Counted from the stretch's first letter, positions 1 through 7,937 are shown. The stretch is DNA of 16,140 bases from Patescibacteria group bacterium (GCA_018830465.1 JAHJSI010000031.1:1-16140); one strand, 5' to 3'. Notes: a model not told the origin generated them from the sequence alone. Translations and numbers: made by a program.

Positions 1-653
1 AACTCTCCTTTAATTTCATCGTATGGCAGCTCATTTAATATTTCTTCAGCAGTGCCTCTATAAATTGTTTCAAATTTCTTTGTTATTTCGCGCGCAAGAA
101 CCATTTGCCTAATAGGGCATACAGTAGAAACACGCTCTAGCGCATTTTTCACGCGATGCACTGACTCATAAAATACTACCACTTTCTCCTGTTTTGGCAA
201 ATTTTTAAACCATGTTTCTCTGCCTTTTTTATGGGGAGGCCAACCTAAAAATATAAAAGAATCAGCCCAAAATCCGCTTATTGACAAGGCGCTCATTAAA
301 GCAGATGCCCCTGGAATCGGCACAATCTGCACATTTGGCAATTTTTGAACAACTGCTTCAACTAATTTGCCTCCTGGATCAGAAATCCCAGGAGTTCCCG
401 CGTCTGATACCAAAGCAAGAGATTTTTCTTCTCTCAGCATCTCAACAATCTTATCTACTTTATTTAAAGACGAATGCTGGTGATAAGACAGAGTTTCTGC
501 ACCAATATCAAAATGCGCCAGCAGATTCTTTGTATGGCGCGTATCCTCGCAAAGCACAACATCAACTTTTTTCAACGTATCACAGGCCCTTTGCGAAAAA
601 TCATTCAAGTTGCCGATTGGAGTGGCAACAATATATAAAATTCCATCTGGCAT
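1..653 (-). CDS. rsmI: RsmI, 16S rRNA (cytidine-1402-2'-O)-methyltransferase, C-terminus cut by window edge
   Basis: RsmI uses S-adenosylmethionine to 2'-O-methylate C1402 in the decoding centre of 16S rRNA. Reading the minus strand from the ATG at 653 gives 217 residues with the family's motifs in order: VATPIGNL (9-16), CEDTRHT (35-41), SDAGTPGISDPG (83-94, the SAM-binding region of the tetrapyrrole-methylase fold), PIPGASA (112-118), FYESVHR (161-167) and AREITKKFE (187-195). Full-length RsmI is about 220-290 residues, so only a short C-terminal part can lie beyond base 1. The start is 9 bases after the stop of the AI-2E permease gene, so it is probably the next gene of the same transcript. 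No Shine-Dalgarno sequence is visible; the ATG follows an AT-rich TTATAT. Identity is certain from the motifs. Confidence 0.95.
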   Translation of the reverse strand, partial: MPDGILYIVATPIGNLNDFSQRACDTLKKVDVVLCEDTRHTKNLLAHFDIGAETLSYHQHSSLNKVDKIVEMLREEKSLALVSDAGTPGISDPGGKLVEAVVQKLPNVQIVPIPGASALMSALSISGFWADSFIFLGWPPHKKGRETWFKNLPKQEKVVVFYESVHRVKNALERVSTVCPIRQMVLAREITKKFETIYRGTAEEILNELPYDEIKGE

Positions 654-662
654 ATATAACTG

Positions 663-1718
663 CTACTTTTCGCCCCGAACTTCTTCCGCCACAAGGCCAA
701 GCCAATCACCCGCAATTGTCATAACAGCAACTGTGACAGGAATCGACAGCAAAGCCCCTAGAACTCCAGCAATCTTCGCGCCAAGAAGAATTACAACAAT
801 CACAATAATTGGATTTAACCCAACTGTTTTTTGCATTACTTTTGGAACTATTATATTTCCTTCTAATTGTTGAATAACTAAATACAAAATAATAACAAGC
901 AATGCTTTTGTGGGAGATTCCAAAAATGCCAAAAATACAGCAGGCACAGCTCCAATCAAAGGACCTATAAATGGAATCACTTCAGTAATGCCAGCGATCA
1001 AAGCCAGAACAAGAGCATATTCCACCCTAAGTATGGTTAGCCCTATCCATGTGACCAAAAAAATAATAAAAGAAAGAAGAATCTGCCCGCGAAGCCAAAG
1101 CCCGAGCTTATCCTGGATTCTTACAAATGTCTGCATTGTATATTTCTGATACTTTATGGGAGTTACGGCCTGAATAAAACTTTTTAATCCGTCTTTTTTG
1201 ACTGAAAAATAAAACGTAAGAACCAAAACCAAAAAGAATGTCGCTAATCCGCCGAATATTCCTGAAACAGTATTTACAACGCTTCCCGTATAGCTTGATA
1301 ATGTTTGTCCAACTGTCTGAAGGTTCTGCTGAAACGCGCTTGTCATGTCTGATTTCATGCTTAAGTCTCCAAACAACTGCAAGAATCGTTCGTAATATAA
1401 TGGGAATGTTGCTGTTAATTGATCAATCTCGTTTGTTATTGGAGGAATCAAAAGAACCACAACCATGCTTAAAATAAATATGGCGACAACATAAATAAGC
1501 AATATGCCGACAGCTCGCGGAATTTTCTTTCTCTCAAACCAGTTAATTGAAGGGCCTAAGGTTGCCGCGAAAATCAAAGACACAAAAAGAAGCACAATAA
1601 TATCCCATACCATGTAAATAAACGCCAAAATAGCGAGCACTGCAAGTACTTTTATGATGCTCATTGATGACAAATGCACTGTTACGCTGTCTTTTGGGTC
1701 TGTTAGAGGATTTGACAT
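663..1718 (-). CDS. AI-2E family transporter (PerM/YdiK-type permease)
   Basis: A 351-residue polytopic inner-membrane protein of the AI-2E transporter family (PF01594). The family is named for autoinducer-2 export in one member, but most members have unknown substrates and some are cation/proton antiporters, so a quorum-sensing role should not be assumed. An N-terminal hydrophobic pair (about 24-53) precedes the PSINWFERKKIPRAVGILLIY segment typical of the family. A soluble, amphipathic middle with few hydrophobic stretches (about 100-150) follows. The C-terminal half carries VPFIGPLIGAVPAV and QQLEGNIIVPKVM, the most conserved family signatures, and GVLGALLSIPV near the end. Length is normal for the family. 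The ATG at 1718 is supported by a strong promoter whose -10 ends 6 bases upstream. It sits 12 bases after the M16 peptidase gene and 9 before rsmI. Confidence 0.9.
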   Translation of the reverse strand: MSNPLTDPKDSVTVHLSSMSIIKVLAVLAILAFIYMVWDIIVLLFVSLIFAATLGPSINWFERKKIPRAVGILLIYVVAIFILSMVVVLLIPPITNEIDQLTATFPLYYERFLQLFGDLSMKSDMTSAFQQNLQTVGQTLSSYTGSVVNTVSGIFGGLATFFLVLVLTFYFSVKKDGLKSFIQAVTPIKYQKYTMQTFVRIQDKLGLWLRGQILLSFIIFLVTWIGLTILRVEYALVLALIAGITEVIPFIGPLIGAVPAVFLAFLESPTKALLVIILYLVIQQLEGNIIVPKVMQKTVGLNPIIVIVVILLGAKIAGVLGALLSIPVTVAVMTIAGDWLGLVAEEVRGEK

Positions 1719-1724
1719 ATGTAT

Positions 1725-1753
1725 ATTATACTAAAAATCGAGATTCTTATCAA
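1725..1753 (-). promoter_or_regulatory. Promoter of the AI-2E transporter gene, leaderless type
   Basis: On the minus strand a TTGATA -35 box (1748-1753) and a perfect TATAAT -10 box (1725-1730) are separated by exactly 17 bases. The -10 ends 6 bases before the ATG at 1718, so the expected transcription start coincides with the start codon. The promoter overlaps the last codons and stop of the upstream M16 peptidase gene, so the AI-2E/rsmI pair can be transcribed on its own as well as by read-through. Confidence 0.7.
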
Positions 1754-2999
1754 ACTTGTGGATATCTTTGAAAGGGCTTAATGTTGTTAAGTGCGCTTTT
1801 TTCTTGTTTAATATATCGCATGCCACTCGCCTAACGTCTGATGCTTTAACTTTGTCAATTTTCGCGAAAACTTGCTCTGGTGTTAATATTTTTTTGCGAT
1901 TCATTGCTTGTCCCGCGTAAAATGACGCGATTTCCAAAGAATCTTCTTGGGATAAAGCCATTTTTCCTTTAATAAATTGCTTTGCTTTTAATAGCTCCTC
2001 TTTAGCCACAGGGTTTTCTTTAATATCGCGCAATTCTTTGCTTACTGCGTCAAGCGCTTTATCCACGTTTTTCAAATCAAGTCCTGCGTGGATATAAAAC
2101 GCGCCTGTGTCTTCAAACATTTCAGCTCCGCTTGTGATAAAATAGCATAATCCAAGACGTTCTCGCACTTGGATAAATAATCTAGAGCTCATGTTCCCGC
2201 CAAGAATTATATTCAACACGCCAAGCGCGTATCTGTCTTTATGATCTGATGAGATTGATGGGAATCCAAGCATTAGATGCGCTTGGTTGGTTTTTTTGTG
2301 ATGCGCGCAAAATTTTGCTTTACTAGACAATACGCGCGCTGGCCTGATTGCGTTGCGTTTTGATTTTTTAATTATTCCAAATTTTTCCTCTAACACGCTA
2401 AGCGCGCTTTTTTCATTAAAATTCCCTGAAATAGCAATCAACAAATTTCCTGCTTTATAATGCTTCTGCCAATATGACACAATATCCGCGCGCTTGATTG
2501 ATTTGATATTTTGAGGCGTTCCAATTACATGCTGGCCTAAAGACGTATTTTCGCCGAACAAATCTTCTTCAAAAAAATCTCCGATTTTTGACATTGGATT
2601 ATCTTCATACATATTTATTTCTTCAAGAATTATTCCGCGCTCCCGCTCAATTTCCTCTTGAACAAAAGTTGATTCTATAAGCATATCAGAGAGCAAGTCG
2701 CACGCTAAATCCAAATTTTCTTTTCCTGCTTTTATGTAATATCCTGTTGCTTCTTTTGAGGTAAATGCGTTATAATCCGCGCCAATTGAATCAAGTTCTT
2801 GGGATATGTCTAATGTGCTCGGACGCTTTTTTGTGCCTTTGAACATTAAGTGTTCCACAAAATGCGATATCCCATTGTTGGATGAATTCTCATATCGCGA
2901 GCCAACGCGCATTAAAACCAAAACAGAAACAGCGCGCGTCTGCGCGCGAGGGGCTAAAATCACTTTTATTCCGTTTTTTAGCTTAATTTGTTTGAACAT
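1731..2999 (-). CDS. M16 family zinc metallopeptidase (insulinase/mitochondrial processing peptidase-like)
   Basis: A 422-residue, single-module M16B-type peptidase. The inverted zinc motif HFVEH lies at residues 46-50 (His46 and His50 as ligands, Glu49 as catalytic base), within ISHFVEHLMFKGT. The third ligand is expected about 76 residues later and is present in ERGIILEEINMYEDNP (Glu126/Glu127). The C-terminal half has the usual inactive domain, with GGNMSSRLFIQVRERLGLCY matching the conserved substrate-binding 'R.R...GLaY' region. There is no signal peptide or membrane segment, so it should be cytoplasmic, degrading peptides or processing small proteins. All zinc-site residues are intact, so it is predicted to be active. 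Its ATG overlaps the 3' end of glyS by 17 bases, indicating co-transcription. The start follows AT-rich sequence without a Shine-Dalgarno motif. Confidence 0.93.
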   Translation of the reverse strand: MFKQIKLKNGIKVILAPRAQTRAVSVLVLMRVGSRYENSSNNGISHFVEHLMFKGTKKRPSTLDISQELDSIGADYNAFTSKEATGYYIKAGKENLDLACDLLSDMLIESTFVQEEIERERGIILEEINMYEDNPMSKIGDFFEEDLFGENTSLGQHVIGTPQNIKSIKRADIVSYWQKHYKAGNLLIAISGNFNEKSALSVLEEKFGIIKKSKRNAIRPARVLSSKAKFCAHHKKTNQAHLMLGFPSISSDHKDRYALGVLNIILGGNMSSRLFIQVRERLGLCYFITSGAEMFEDTGAFYIHAGLDLKNVDKALDAVSKELRDIKENPVAKEELLKAKQFIKGKMALSQEDSLEIASFYAGQAMNRKKILTPEQVFAKIDKVKASDVRRVACDILNKKKAHLTTLSPFKDIHKFDKNLDF

Positions 3000-4311
3000 A
3001 TATAGATGTGGATAAATATTGACTTTTATCCCTTAAATATGCCTCCAGTTCTGCGATGCTGATGCGTTCCTGCTTCATAGAATCCCTGTCCCGGACTGTG
3101 ACTGTGTCATCATCCAAAGAATCAAAATCAATTGTAATGCAAAATGGAGTTCCGATTTGGTCTTGGGAATAATATCTTTTGCCGATGTTGCCCCTGTCAT
3201 CCCATGCAATTACGAACTTTTCACGAAGGTCTTTGTAAATTTTTTGAGCTAATTCAACTAATTCTGGCTTATTGCGCATTAAAGGAAACACTGCCGCTTT
3301 ATAAGGCGCGATTTCTGGTTTTAATTTTAGAACAACGCGATCGTCTTCTTCATGATACGCGCTGCATAACACTGCAAGAACTGTCCTATCCACGCCTAAA
3401 GACGGCTCTATTACATGGGGCCAAAATTCTTCGCCTGATTCTTGGTCGCGATATTTTGTATTTTCACCTGAATTCTTTTCATGATTTTTCAAATCAAAAT
3501 CAGTTCTATACGCAAGACCATATAATTCGTCTCTTCCAAAAGGAAAATCAAATTCAAAATCAATTGTTTTTTTAGAATAATGCGCTAGCTCATCTTTTGG
3601 CACGTCTAATTCATGAATTTTCTTTTTATCAATTCCAACTGACTGTATCCATTCGTGCATTTCTTTGGCCCATTTGTCAAAATGCTTTTCCCAATCTTCT
3701 TCTTTTATAAAATATTCAATTTCCATTTGCTCGAATTCACGAGTGCGGAAAATAAAGTTTCCTGGAGTAATTTCATTTCTAAATGCTTTTCCCATCTGCG
3801 CGATTCCAAATGGCAATGTTTGGCGGGATGTCTGAAGCACATTCTTGAAATCAACAAAAATCGCTTGCGCTGTTTCTGGCCGCAAGTACACTTGATTTTC
3901 TCCATCATCCACTGGCCCAAGATATGTCCTGAACATCATGTTAAACTGCTTTGATTCTGTAATCTCGCCCCCGCAATTAAGGCACTTGTTCTTTTCAAGA
4001 TGATCAGCGCGGAACCGCTCATGGCATTTTTTGCACTCAACAAGAGGATCATTGAATTCTGATATATGGCCTGACGCTTCCCACACTTTTGGATTCATAA
4101 TTAAAGCAGCATCAATGCCAACAATATCATCGCGGCTGCTCACAAAGCGCTGCCACCACAAATTTTTGATGTTGTTCTTTAATTCAACGCCCAAAGGGCC
4201 ATAATCCCATGAGTTTTGAAGGCCCCCGTAAATTTCACTGCCTGGATAGATGAATCCGCGCTGTTTGCAAAGTGAAATTATTTTTTCCATTTGTTTATTT
4301 TGTTCCTGCAT
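2983..4311 (-). CDS. glyS: Glycyl-tRNA synthetase, homodimeric class II type
   Basis: Charges tRNA-Gly with glycine. At 442 residues it is the alpha2-type single-chain enzyme (glyS/glyQS form), not the alpha/beta heterotetramer of E. coli. The N-terminus has CKQRGFIYPGSEIYGG followed by NSWDYGPLG (motif 1 region). A zinc-knuckle insertion carries Cys93, Cys96, Cys110 and Cys113. YLRPETAQAIFVDFKN (142-157) is followed by class II motif 2, with FRNE at 177-180 and FRTREFEQ at 188-195. Motif 3 is EPSLGVDRTVLAVL. The C-terminal HGTP anticodon-binding domain begins near APYKAAVFPL. The ATG at 4311 is preferred over the internal Met8 because a promoter lies immediately before it. The 3' end overlaps the M16 peptidase gene by 17 bases. 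Confidence 0.96.
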   Translation of the reverse strand: MQEQNKQMEKIISLCKQRGFIYPGSEIYGGLQNSWDYGPLGVELKNNIKNLWWQRFVSSRDDIVGIDAALIMNPKVWEASGHISEFNDPLVECKKCHERFRADHLEKNKCLNCGGEITESKQFNMMFRTYLGPVDDGENQVYLRPETAQAIFVDFKNVLQTSRQTLPFGIAQMGKAFRNEITPGNFIFRTREFEQMEIEYFIKEEDWEKHFDKWAKEMHEWIQSVGIDKKKIHELDVPKDELAHYSKKTIDFEFDFPFGRDELYGLAYRTDFDLKNHEKNSGENTKYRDQESGEEFWPHVIEPSLGVDRTVLAVLCSAYHEEDDRVVLKLKPEIAPYKAAVFPLMRNKPELVELAQKIYKDLREKFVIAWDDRGNIGKRYYSQDQIGTPFCITIDFDSLDDDTVTVRDRDSMKQERISIAELEAYLRDKSQYLSTSIYVQTN

Positions 4312-4320
4312 ACTAAGCTT

Positions 4321-4349
4321 AATTTAGCACAAAATCTACTTGCTATCAA
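4321..4349 (-). promoter_or_regulatory. Promoter of glyS, leaderless or near-leaderless
   Basis: On the minus strand TTGATA (-35, 4344-4349) and TAAATT (-10, 4321-4326; four of six bases match the consensus) are separated by 17 bases. The -10 ends 9 bases before the glyS ATG, so the transcript would start at or within about three bases of the start codon. It fills the 44-base gap between tgt and glyS, which is the only sizeable gap in this gene run. The -10 is weaker than at the other two promoters. Confidence 0.55.
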
Positions 4350-4355
4350 CTATTA

Positions 4356-5441
4356 TTACAGCTGACCTCTGCGAATCGCACTCCTGATACGCGCCATCAA
4401 TTCAAGGTAAAATTCAACATTATTCAAAGTAGACAGGCGGATTGAGAGCGGTTCTTGCGTTCTAAATAAATGGTGCAAATACGCTTTTGTATATGTGCGA
4501 AGTTCAGGAAGTTTGGATGAAGAATTTATTGATGTGAAGTCTTTAGAGTATTTAGAATTAGTGATATTAAAAGCCGTAGAGCCATAAAGCCGTAGAGCTC
4601 CCTGTTTGAACATGTATATCCGTCCATGCCGCGCTTCCCGAGTTGGAATCACGCAATCAAACATATCAATTCCTCTTTTCACTGCTTCAATGATCTGCTC
4701 TGGATATCCCAAGCCCATTAAATAACGCGGCTTGTTCTCTGGTAAAGCTGGCACAGTATAGTCAAGAACTTTCATCATATCCTGGCATGGCTCGCCAACT
4801 GCTAATCCGCCGATTGCATACCCATCAAAATCTAAATTAACTAATTCTTTTGCTGACTTCAAACGCAAATCTTCATGAACAGAACCTTGCACAATCGCAA
4901 ATAGCAGGGCATCTTTGTCGCGATGCTTGAGTGATTCATGAGCCCATTTTGTGGTAGTTGCAACAGCATCTTCAGCTTGTTTGCGCGTACACGGATACGC
5001 AGGACACACATCTAAAACCATTCTAATATCAGATCCAATAATCTTCTGAATTTCCAAGACCTTCTTTGGGGTTAATAAAAATTCCTTACCATCAATGTGC
5101 GAACGAAATTTAACCCCATGAGGCAGAATTTTGCGAATTTTTGCTAAAGAAAAAACCTGAAACCCGCCAGAATCAGTCAGCATAGGTCCATCCCAATCCA
5201 TGAATTTATGAAGACCTTTGGCTTTTTTCAAAATCTCAAGACCTGGACGCAATAGCATATGATATGTATTTGACAACACTATCTGTGATTTCAATTTTCG
5301 CATCTCATCAGCAGTTATTGCCTTAACAGCGCCTTTGGTCGCAATGGGCATAAAAAACGGTGTTTTTATCGCACCGTGTTTTGTTTTCAGCACACCAATT
5401 CTGGCTTTTGATTTTTTAGACTTCTTGCTTATTTTAAACAT
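4356..5441 (-). CDS. tgt: tRNA-guanine transglycosylase with a degenerate zinc site
   Basis: Tgt replaces guanine-34 in tRNAs for Asp, Asn, His and Tyr with preQ1 (bacterial type) on the queuosine pathway. The 361-residue chain keeps the general base (Asp90 in LTDSGGFQVFSL), the nucleophile (Asp262 in FDCVIPTREARHG) and the base-recognition loop GGLAVGE (211-217), whose Val215 is the bacterial preQ1-type residue. The zinc site is not normal. Where the family has a C-x-C-x2-C motif, this protein reads DFTSINSSSKLPELRTYTK (from 301), so the cysteines align without gaps to Ser309, Leu311 and Leu314. Only the following His pair (323-324) is kept. The usual DEC is DVC (144-146). Residues about 281-290 look inserted and are encoded by a short direct repeat. 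The frame is open throughout, so it is not a simple pseudogene. It lies 18 bases downstream of the surface-protein gene. The start is the only upstream ATG. Confidence 0.92.
   Translation of the reverse strand: MFKISKKSKKSKARIGVLKTKHGAIKTPFFMPIATKGAVKAITADEMRKLKSQIVLSNTYHMLLRPGLEILKKAKGLHKFMDWDGPMLTDSGGFQVFSLAKIRKILPHGVKFRSHIDGKEFLLTPKKVLEIQKIIGSDIRMVLDVCPAYPCTRKQAEDAVATTTKWAHESLKHRDKDALLFAIVQGSVHEDLRLKSAKELVNLDFDGYAIGGLAVGEPCQDMMKVLDYTVPALPENKPRYLMGLGYPEQIIEAVKRGIDMFDCVIPTREARHGRIYMFKQGALRLYGSTAFNITNSKYSKDFTSINSSSKLPELRTYTKAYLHHLFRTQEPLSIRLSTLNNVEFYLELMARIRSAIRRGQL
4570..4598. repeat. 13-bp direct repeat inside tgt
   Basis: Two perfect copies of AAAGCCGTAGAGC (4570-4582 and 4586-4598) are separated by three bases, a 16-base period. 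Because the period is not a multiple of three, the same 13 bases are read in two frames, giving ALRLYGSTAF. The stretch falls between RHGRIYMFKQ and NITNSKYSKD, where other Tgt proteins have about eight fewer residues. It is probably a small repeat inserted into the gene. Confidence 0.75.
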
Positions 5442-5459
5442 ATATAAATTGGCATACTA

Positions 5460-7217
5460 CTACTCAATATCACCAACAGTAATATTACCGCCAAAAAACT
5501 CCATCATCTCATCTGCCTTTGCATCCACAACAATTAACTTAATATTATCAAGCAAAGCCGCGGAAGATGAAAGAGAAGACACAGGAATCACACCAATTTT
5601 AAACCTAACCTCAATCGGGAGTTCTAAAGCAGGAATTTTTGACGCGCGCCAGGTAATAACTTTATCATTAAAAGACAGCTCCCCAACAGAATAGCTTGAT
5701 TCATTTTTCAATTCAACAACATTTGAAGCGTCAAAAGTCAGTTTTATATCTTTTAAGTCAGAAGTTGTCGGCCCAAATTTAAATGAAACTTCATAAATAC
5801 TCTCCTGTCCTGATTGCGGAAAACGCGGACCTGATCCAACAGTTATGTGTTCTGGGCTTGTGTACCACGCTGATATGTCAAAATCTAAACCAGCTAAAAT
5901 ATTAATTTTTGATTCGGCGCTTTGAATTGATAATTCATTATCCCCTAATTGTGCTTTTACAGACGCTTGTACAGACAAAGTAGGAGATCCTTCAAATGCT
6001 TTTGGAGGCGTCTCTTTTGTATTAAAGCTGAATTTCAAATCTACTGAAGCGCCTGACCGTATTGAAGATAAAGCATCTGTTGTTGAAGCATCCCAAATAA
6101 ATTTTGACGACTCAAAAAATCCATTACTCCCGATATTGAGCGAACTTGACTGCCAAAGCGCGTCATCAGGCGCATTAGCTGTTATTACAACATCCCGCAT
6201 AACATATTCAGAAGTATTTTTAACCTTCAAAACATAATCAACTCTCTCTGCCCATTGCAATTTCTTTCCTTGAGCCGGAGAAGCAGATATATCAATAGAT
6301 GCGTCAGCGCTTTGGATTGTGACTGCTTTTTCAGCGCTTACCAATATTTTTGACTCGCCTGCGCGCGAAAGTTGAGCTATAAAAATATTTTCTTCTCCAG
6401 CATCAGCGCTTAAATCGCCCGCAATATGTATTTTATACGCATCATTGTGCCTTGGCAGTTCAGCCAAAATCCATTCAAGTTCATCTGAATCATCTAATTC
6501 CGGCTGAGAGCTTGTTAAATTAAAAGAAGAAGGCGCGTCAATTTTCACAATAAGCTTGCTTACATCCCCAAATCCTAAAGAATCTCCTAAAATTAATATA
6601 TCAAATCCTATTGATGAATTAAGCGAAGCAACAGAAGGCCCGTTTATCGCAATATCAATAGTCGGATCTCCAAGTTCAAACAGCTCTTCATGGTCAAGAA
6701 CAAACGCGCTATTAAATCCTTTCGGCTTTAAAGTCAAAGAAAATGGCAAAGAAATTTCAGCGCTTGTCTGCCCCACGAACCTTACTTGAAAATTAAAATT
6801 CAAAATTTCTCCAATCCCAATCTCGCCGAGCTTCCATGTATTATTTGCTTCGCTTGTTGGATTTATTACTGATGAAATAAAATGCGCTCCTGACCAGTCA
6901 ATAAATAATTCAAGGTCTTCTAACGCTACTTCTTCATTATTTATTATTTTTAAAGTATAATCTTCTACTTGCGCTGTTTTTGGATTTTTGCTCCCGATTA
7001 ATTCAAAATAAACTCTTTCGCCAGTAAAGCTGTCTGGAGTTGAGCCGAATAAATATAATCCTCCTAAAATTACAGCAATTGACGCAAACAAGAAAATGGA
7101 AAATCCCCAAAGATATACGCGAAATCTGCTTTTATTCGGCTTGCGGTCGAATCTGCGGGGATTAAAGTTTCCTGTGCCGTAAATTTGCTTCATTGTCGCT
7201 CCAATATTACGTTTCAT
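5460..7217 (-). CDS. Single-pass membrane protein with a large extracytoplasmic beta-rich region, function unknown
   Basis: A 585-residue protein not recognised as a named family. The N-terminus is strongly basic (Arg/Lys-rich, about 21-33) and is followed by one transmembrane helix at about 35-58 (YLWGFSIFLFASIAVILGG), predicting a short cytoplasmic tail and an exterior of about 525 residues. The exterior is rich in Ser, Asn, Asp and Ile/Val, contains no cysteine, and has recurring patterns such as VDYVLKVKNTSEYVMRDVVI and EDYTLKIINNEEVALEDLEL. These resemble conserved-repeat (DUF11-like) or Ig-like beta-sandwich modules, perhaps three or four. A structural or adhesive envelope role is an inference. 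The start at 7217 overlaps the recO stop as ATGA, indicating translational coupling; Met9 (7193) is an alternative start. It is 18 bases upstream of tgt. Confidence 0.8.
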   Translation of the reverse strand: MKRNIGATMKQIYGTGNFNPRRFDRKPNKSRFRVYLWGFSIFLFASIAVILGGLYLFGSTPDSFTGERVYFELIGSKNPKTAQVEDYTLKIINNEEVALEDLELFIDWSGAHFISSVINPTSEANNTWKLGEIGIGEILNFNFQVRFVGQTSAEISLPFSLTLKPKGFNSAFVLDHEELFELGDPTIDIAINGPSVASLNSSIGFDILILGDSLGFGDVSKLIVKIDAPSSFNLTSSQPELDDSDELEWILAELPRHNDAYKIHIAGDLSADAGEENIFIAQLSRAGESKILVSAEKAVTIQSADASIDISASPAQGKKLQWAERVDYVLKVKNTSEYVMRDVVITANAPDDALWQSSSLNIGSNGFFESSKFIWDASTTDALSSIRSGASVDLKFSFNTKETPPKAFEGSPTLSVQASVKAQLGDNELSIQSAESKINILAGLDFDISAWYTSPEHITVGSGPRFPQSGQESIYEVSFKFGPTTSDLKDIKLTFDASNVVELKNESSYSVGELSFNDKVITWRASKIPALELPIEVRFKIGVIPVSSLSSSAALLDNIKLIVVDAKADEMMEFFGGNITVGDIE

Positions 7218-7924
7218 ATGGTTACTGTTTCAAAAAAATCTAAGCTGTCAAGAGGCCTGTGATCCACAATACTTTGCCAAAATCGCTTTGCAATTGATTG
7301 CGATTCTTCAGACTTTAAATTAGACGTTTTTAATTGATTAAGTATTATTTTGTCTATTTCTATAGAAAGCATGTCTTTGTACTTGCAATTATCGCATAAT
7401 ATTCCTCCCCCTTCAAAACTGAAAGATCCTTCCTTTAATTCTGTTCTGCAGTTAATGCAGTTTTTCAACTCAGCCCGAAATCCTGATATGCCCAGCAATT
7501 GCCATAAAAATGTCGCGACTAAATATTTTTGACCATGCTTTTCATGCATTTTTTCCAATCCAACGAGCAAAGCGCGCATTAAGCCGTAAACTCGCTTATC
7601 AGATGATAATGGCTTAGTAATATGCTTTATCGCTTCAGAGCATACTGATGCTGATGCTAATTTTTCCACGCTTGATCTAACAATATAATGATTATTTAAT
7701 GTCCTGCTTCCAGCAAGTATATCCCATCTTCTGCCATTTGCAAGCAATAATTCTGTTTCTATGAAAGACTCTAAATGCCCTGCTAATTTACTGGTGATTT
7801 TGCGCGTACCTCTTGCTCTTGCGTCCATCTTGCCGAATTCTTCAGAATAAAATGTAATAATCCGATCATGTTCTCTGTATGGATAACTAGAAAGGATAAT
7901 AGCTTTAGTCTTATAAGTTGCCAT
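7214..7924 (-). CDS. recO: DNA repair protein RecO
   Basis: RecO works with RecR (and RecF) to load RecA onto SSB-coated single-stranded DNA and to anneal strands in the RecFOR recombination pathway. The 236-residue chain starts MATYKTKAIILSSYPYREHDR, the N-terminal OB-fold with its KA.IL....Y.E.D signature, followed by KMDARARGTRK. A helical middle (about 85-150) leads to a zinc-finger region with Cys156, Cys159, Cys177 and Cys180, the four-cysteine arrangement of many RecO proteins. Length is normal. Its TGA stop overlaps the ATG of the surface-protein gene by four bases. A clear promoter was not found: the 134 bases upstream contain a GC-rich nested palindrome and a long hairpin. The ATG is preceded by an AT-rich stretch without a ribosome-binding motif. 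Confidence 0.94.
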   Translation of the reverse strand: MATYKTKAIILSSYPYREHDRIITFYSEEFGKMDARARGTRKITSKLAGHLESFIETELLLANGRRWDILAGSRTLNNHYIVRSSVEKLASASVCSEAIKHITKPLSSDKRVYGLMRALLVGLEKMHEKHGQKYLVATFLWQLLGISGFRAELKNCINCRTELKEGSFSFEGGGILCDNCKYKDMLSIEIDKIILNQLKTSNLKSEESQSIAKRFWQSIVDHRPLDSLDFFETVTI

Positions 7925-7937
7925 ATTATTTACATTG

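Noticed and set aside
281..724. Plus-strand open frames within rsmI, and similar plus-strand frames elsewhere (3144-3575, 15346-15753)
   Set aside because: They lie antisense to genes with unambiguous motifs, show no recognisable domains, and have low-complexity shadow-type composition.
663..1718. AI-2E transporter as evidence of autoinducer-2 signalling
   Set aside because: No luxS or AI-2 receptor genes are visible, and the family name does not predict the substrate.
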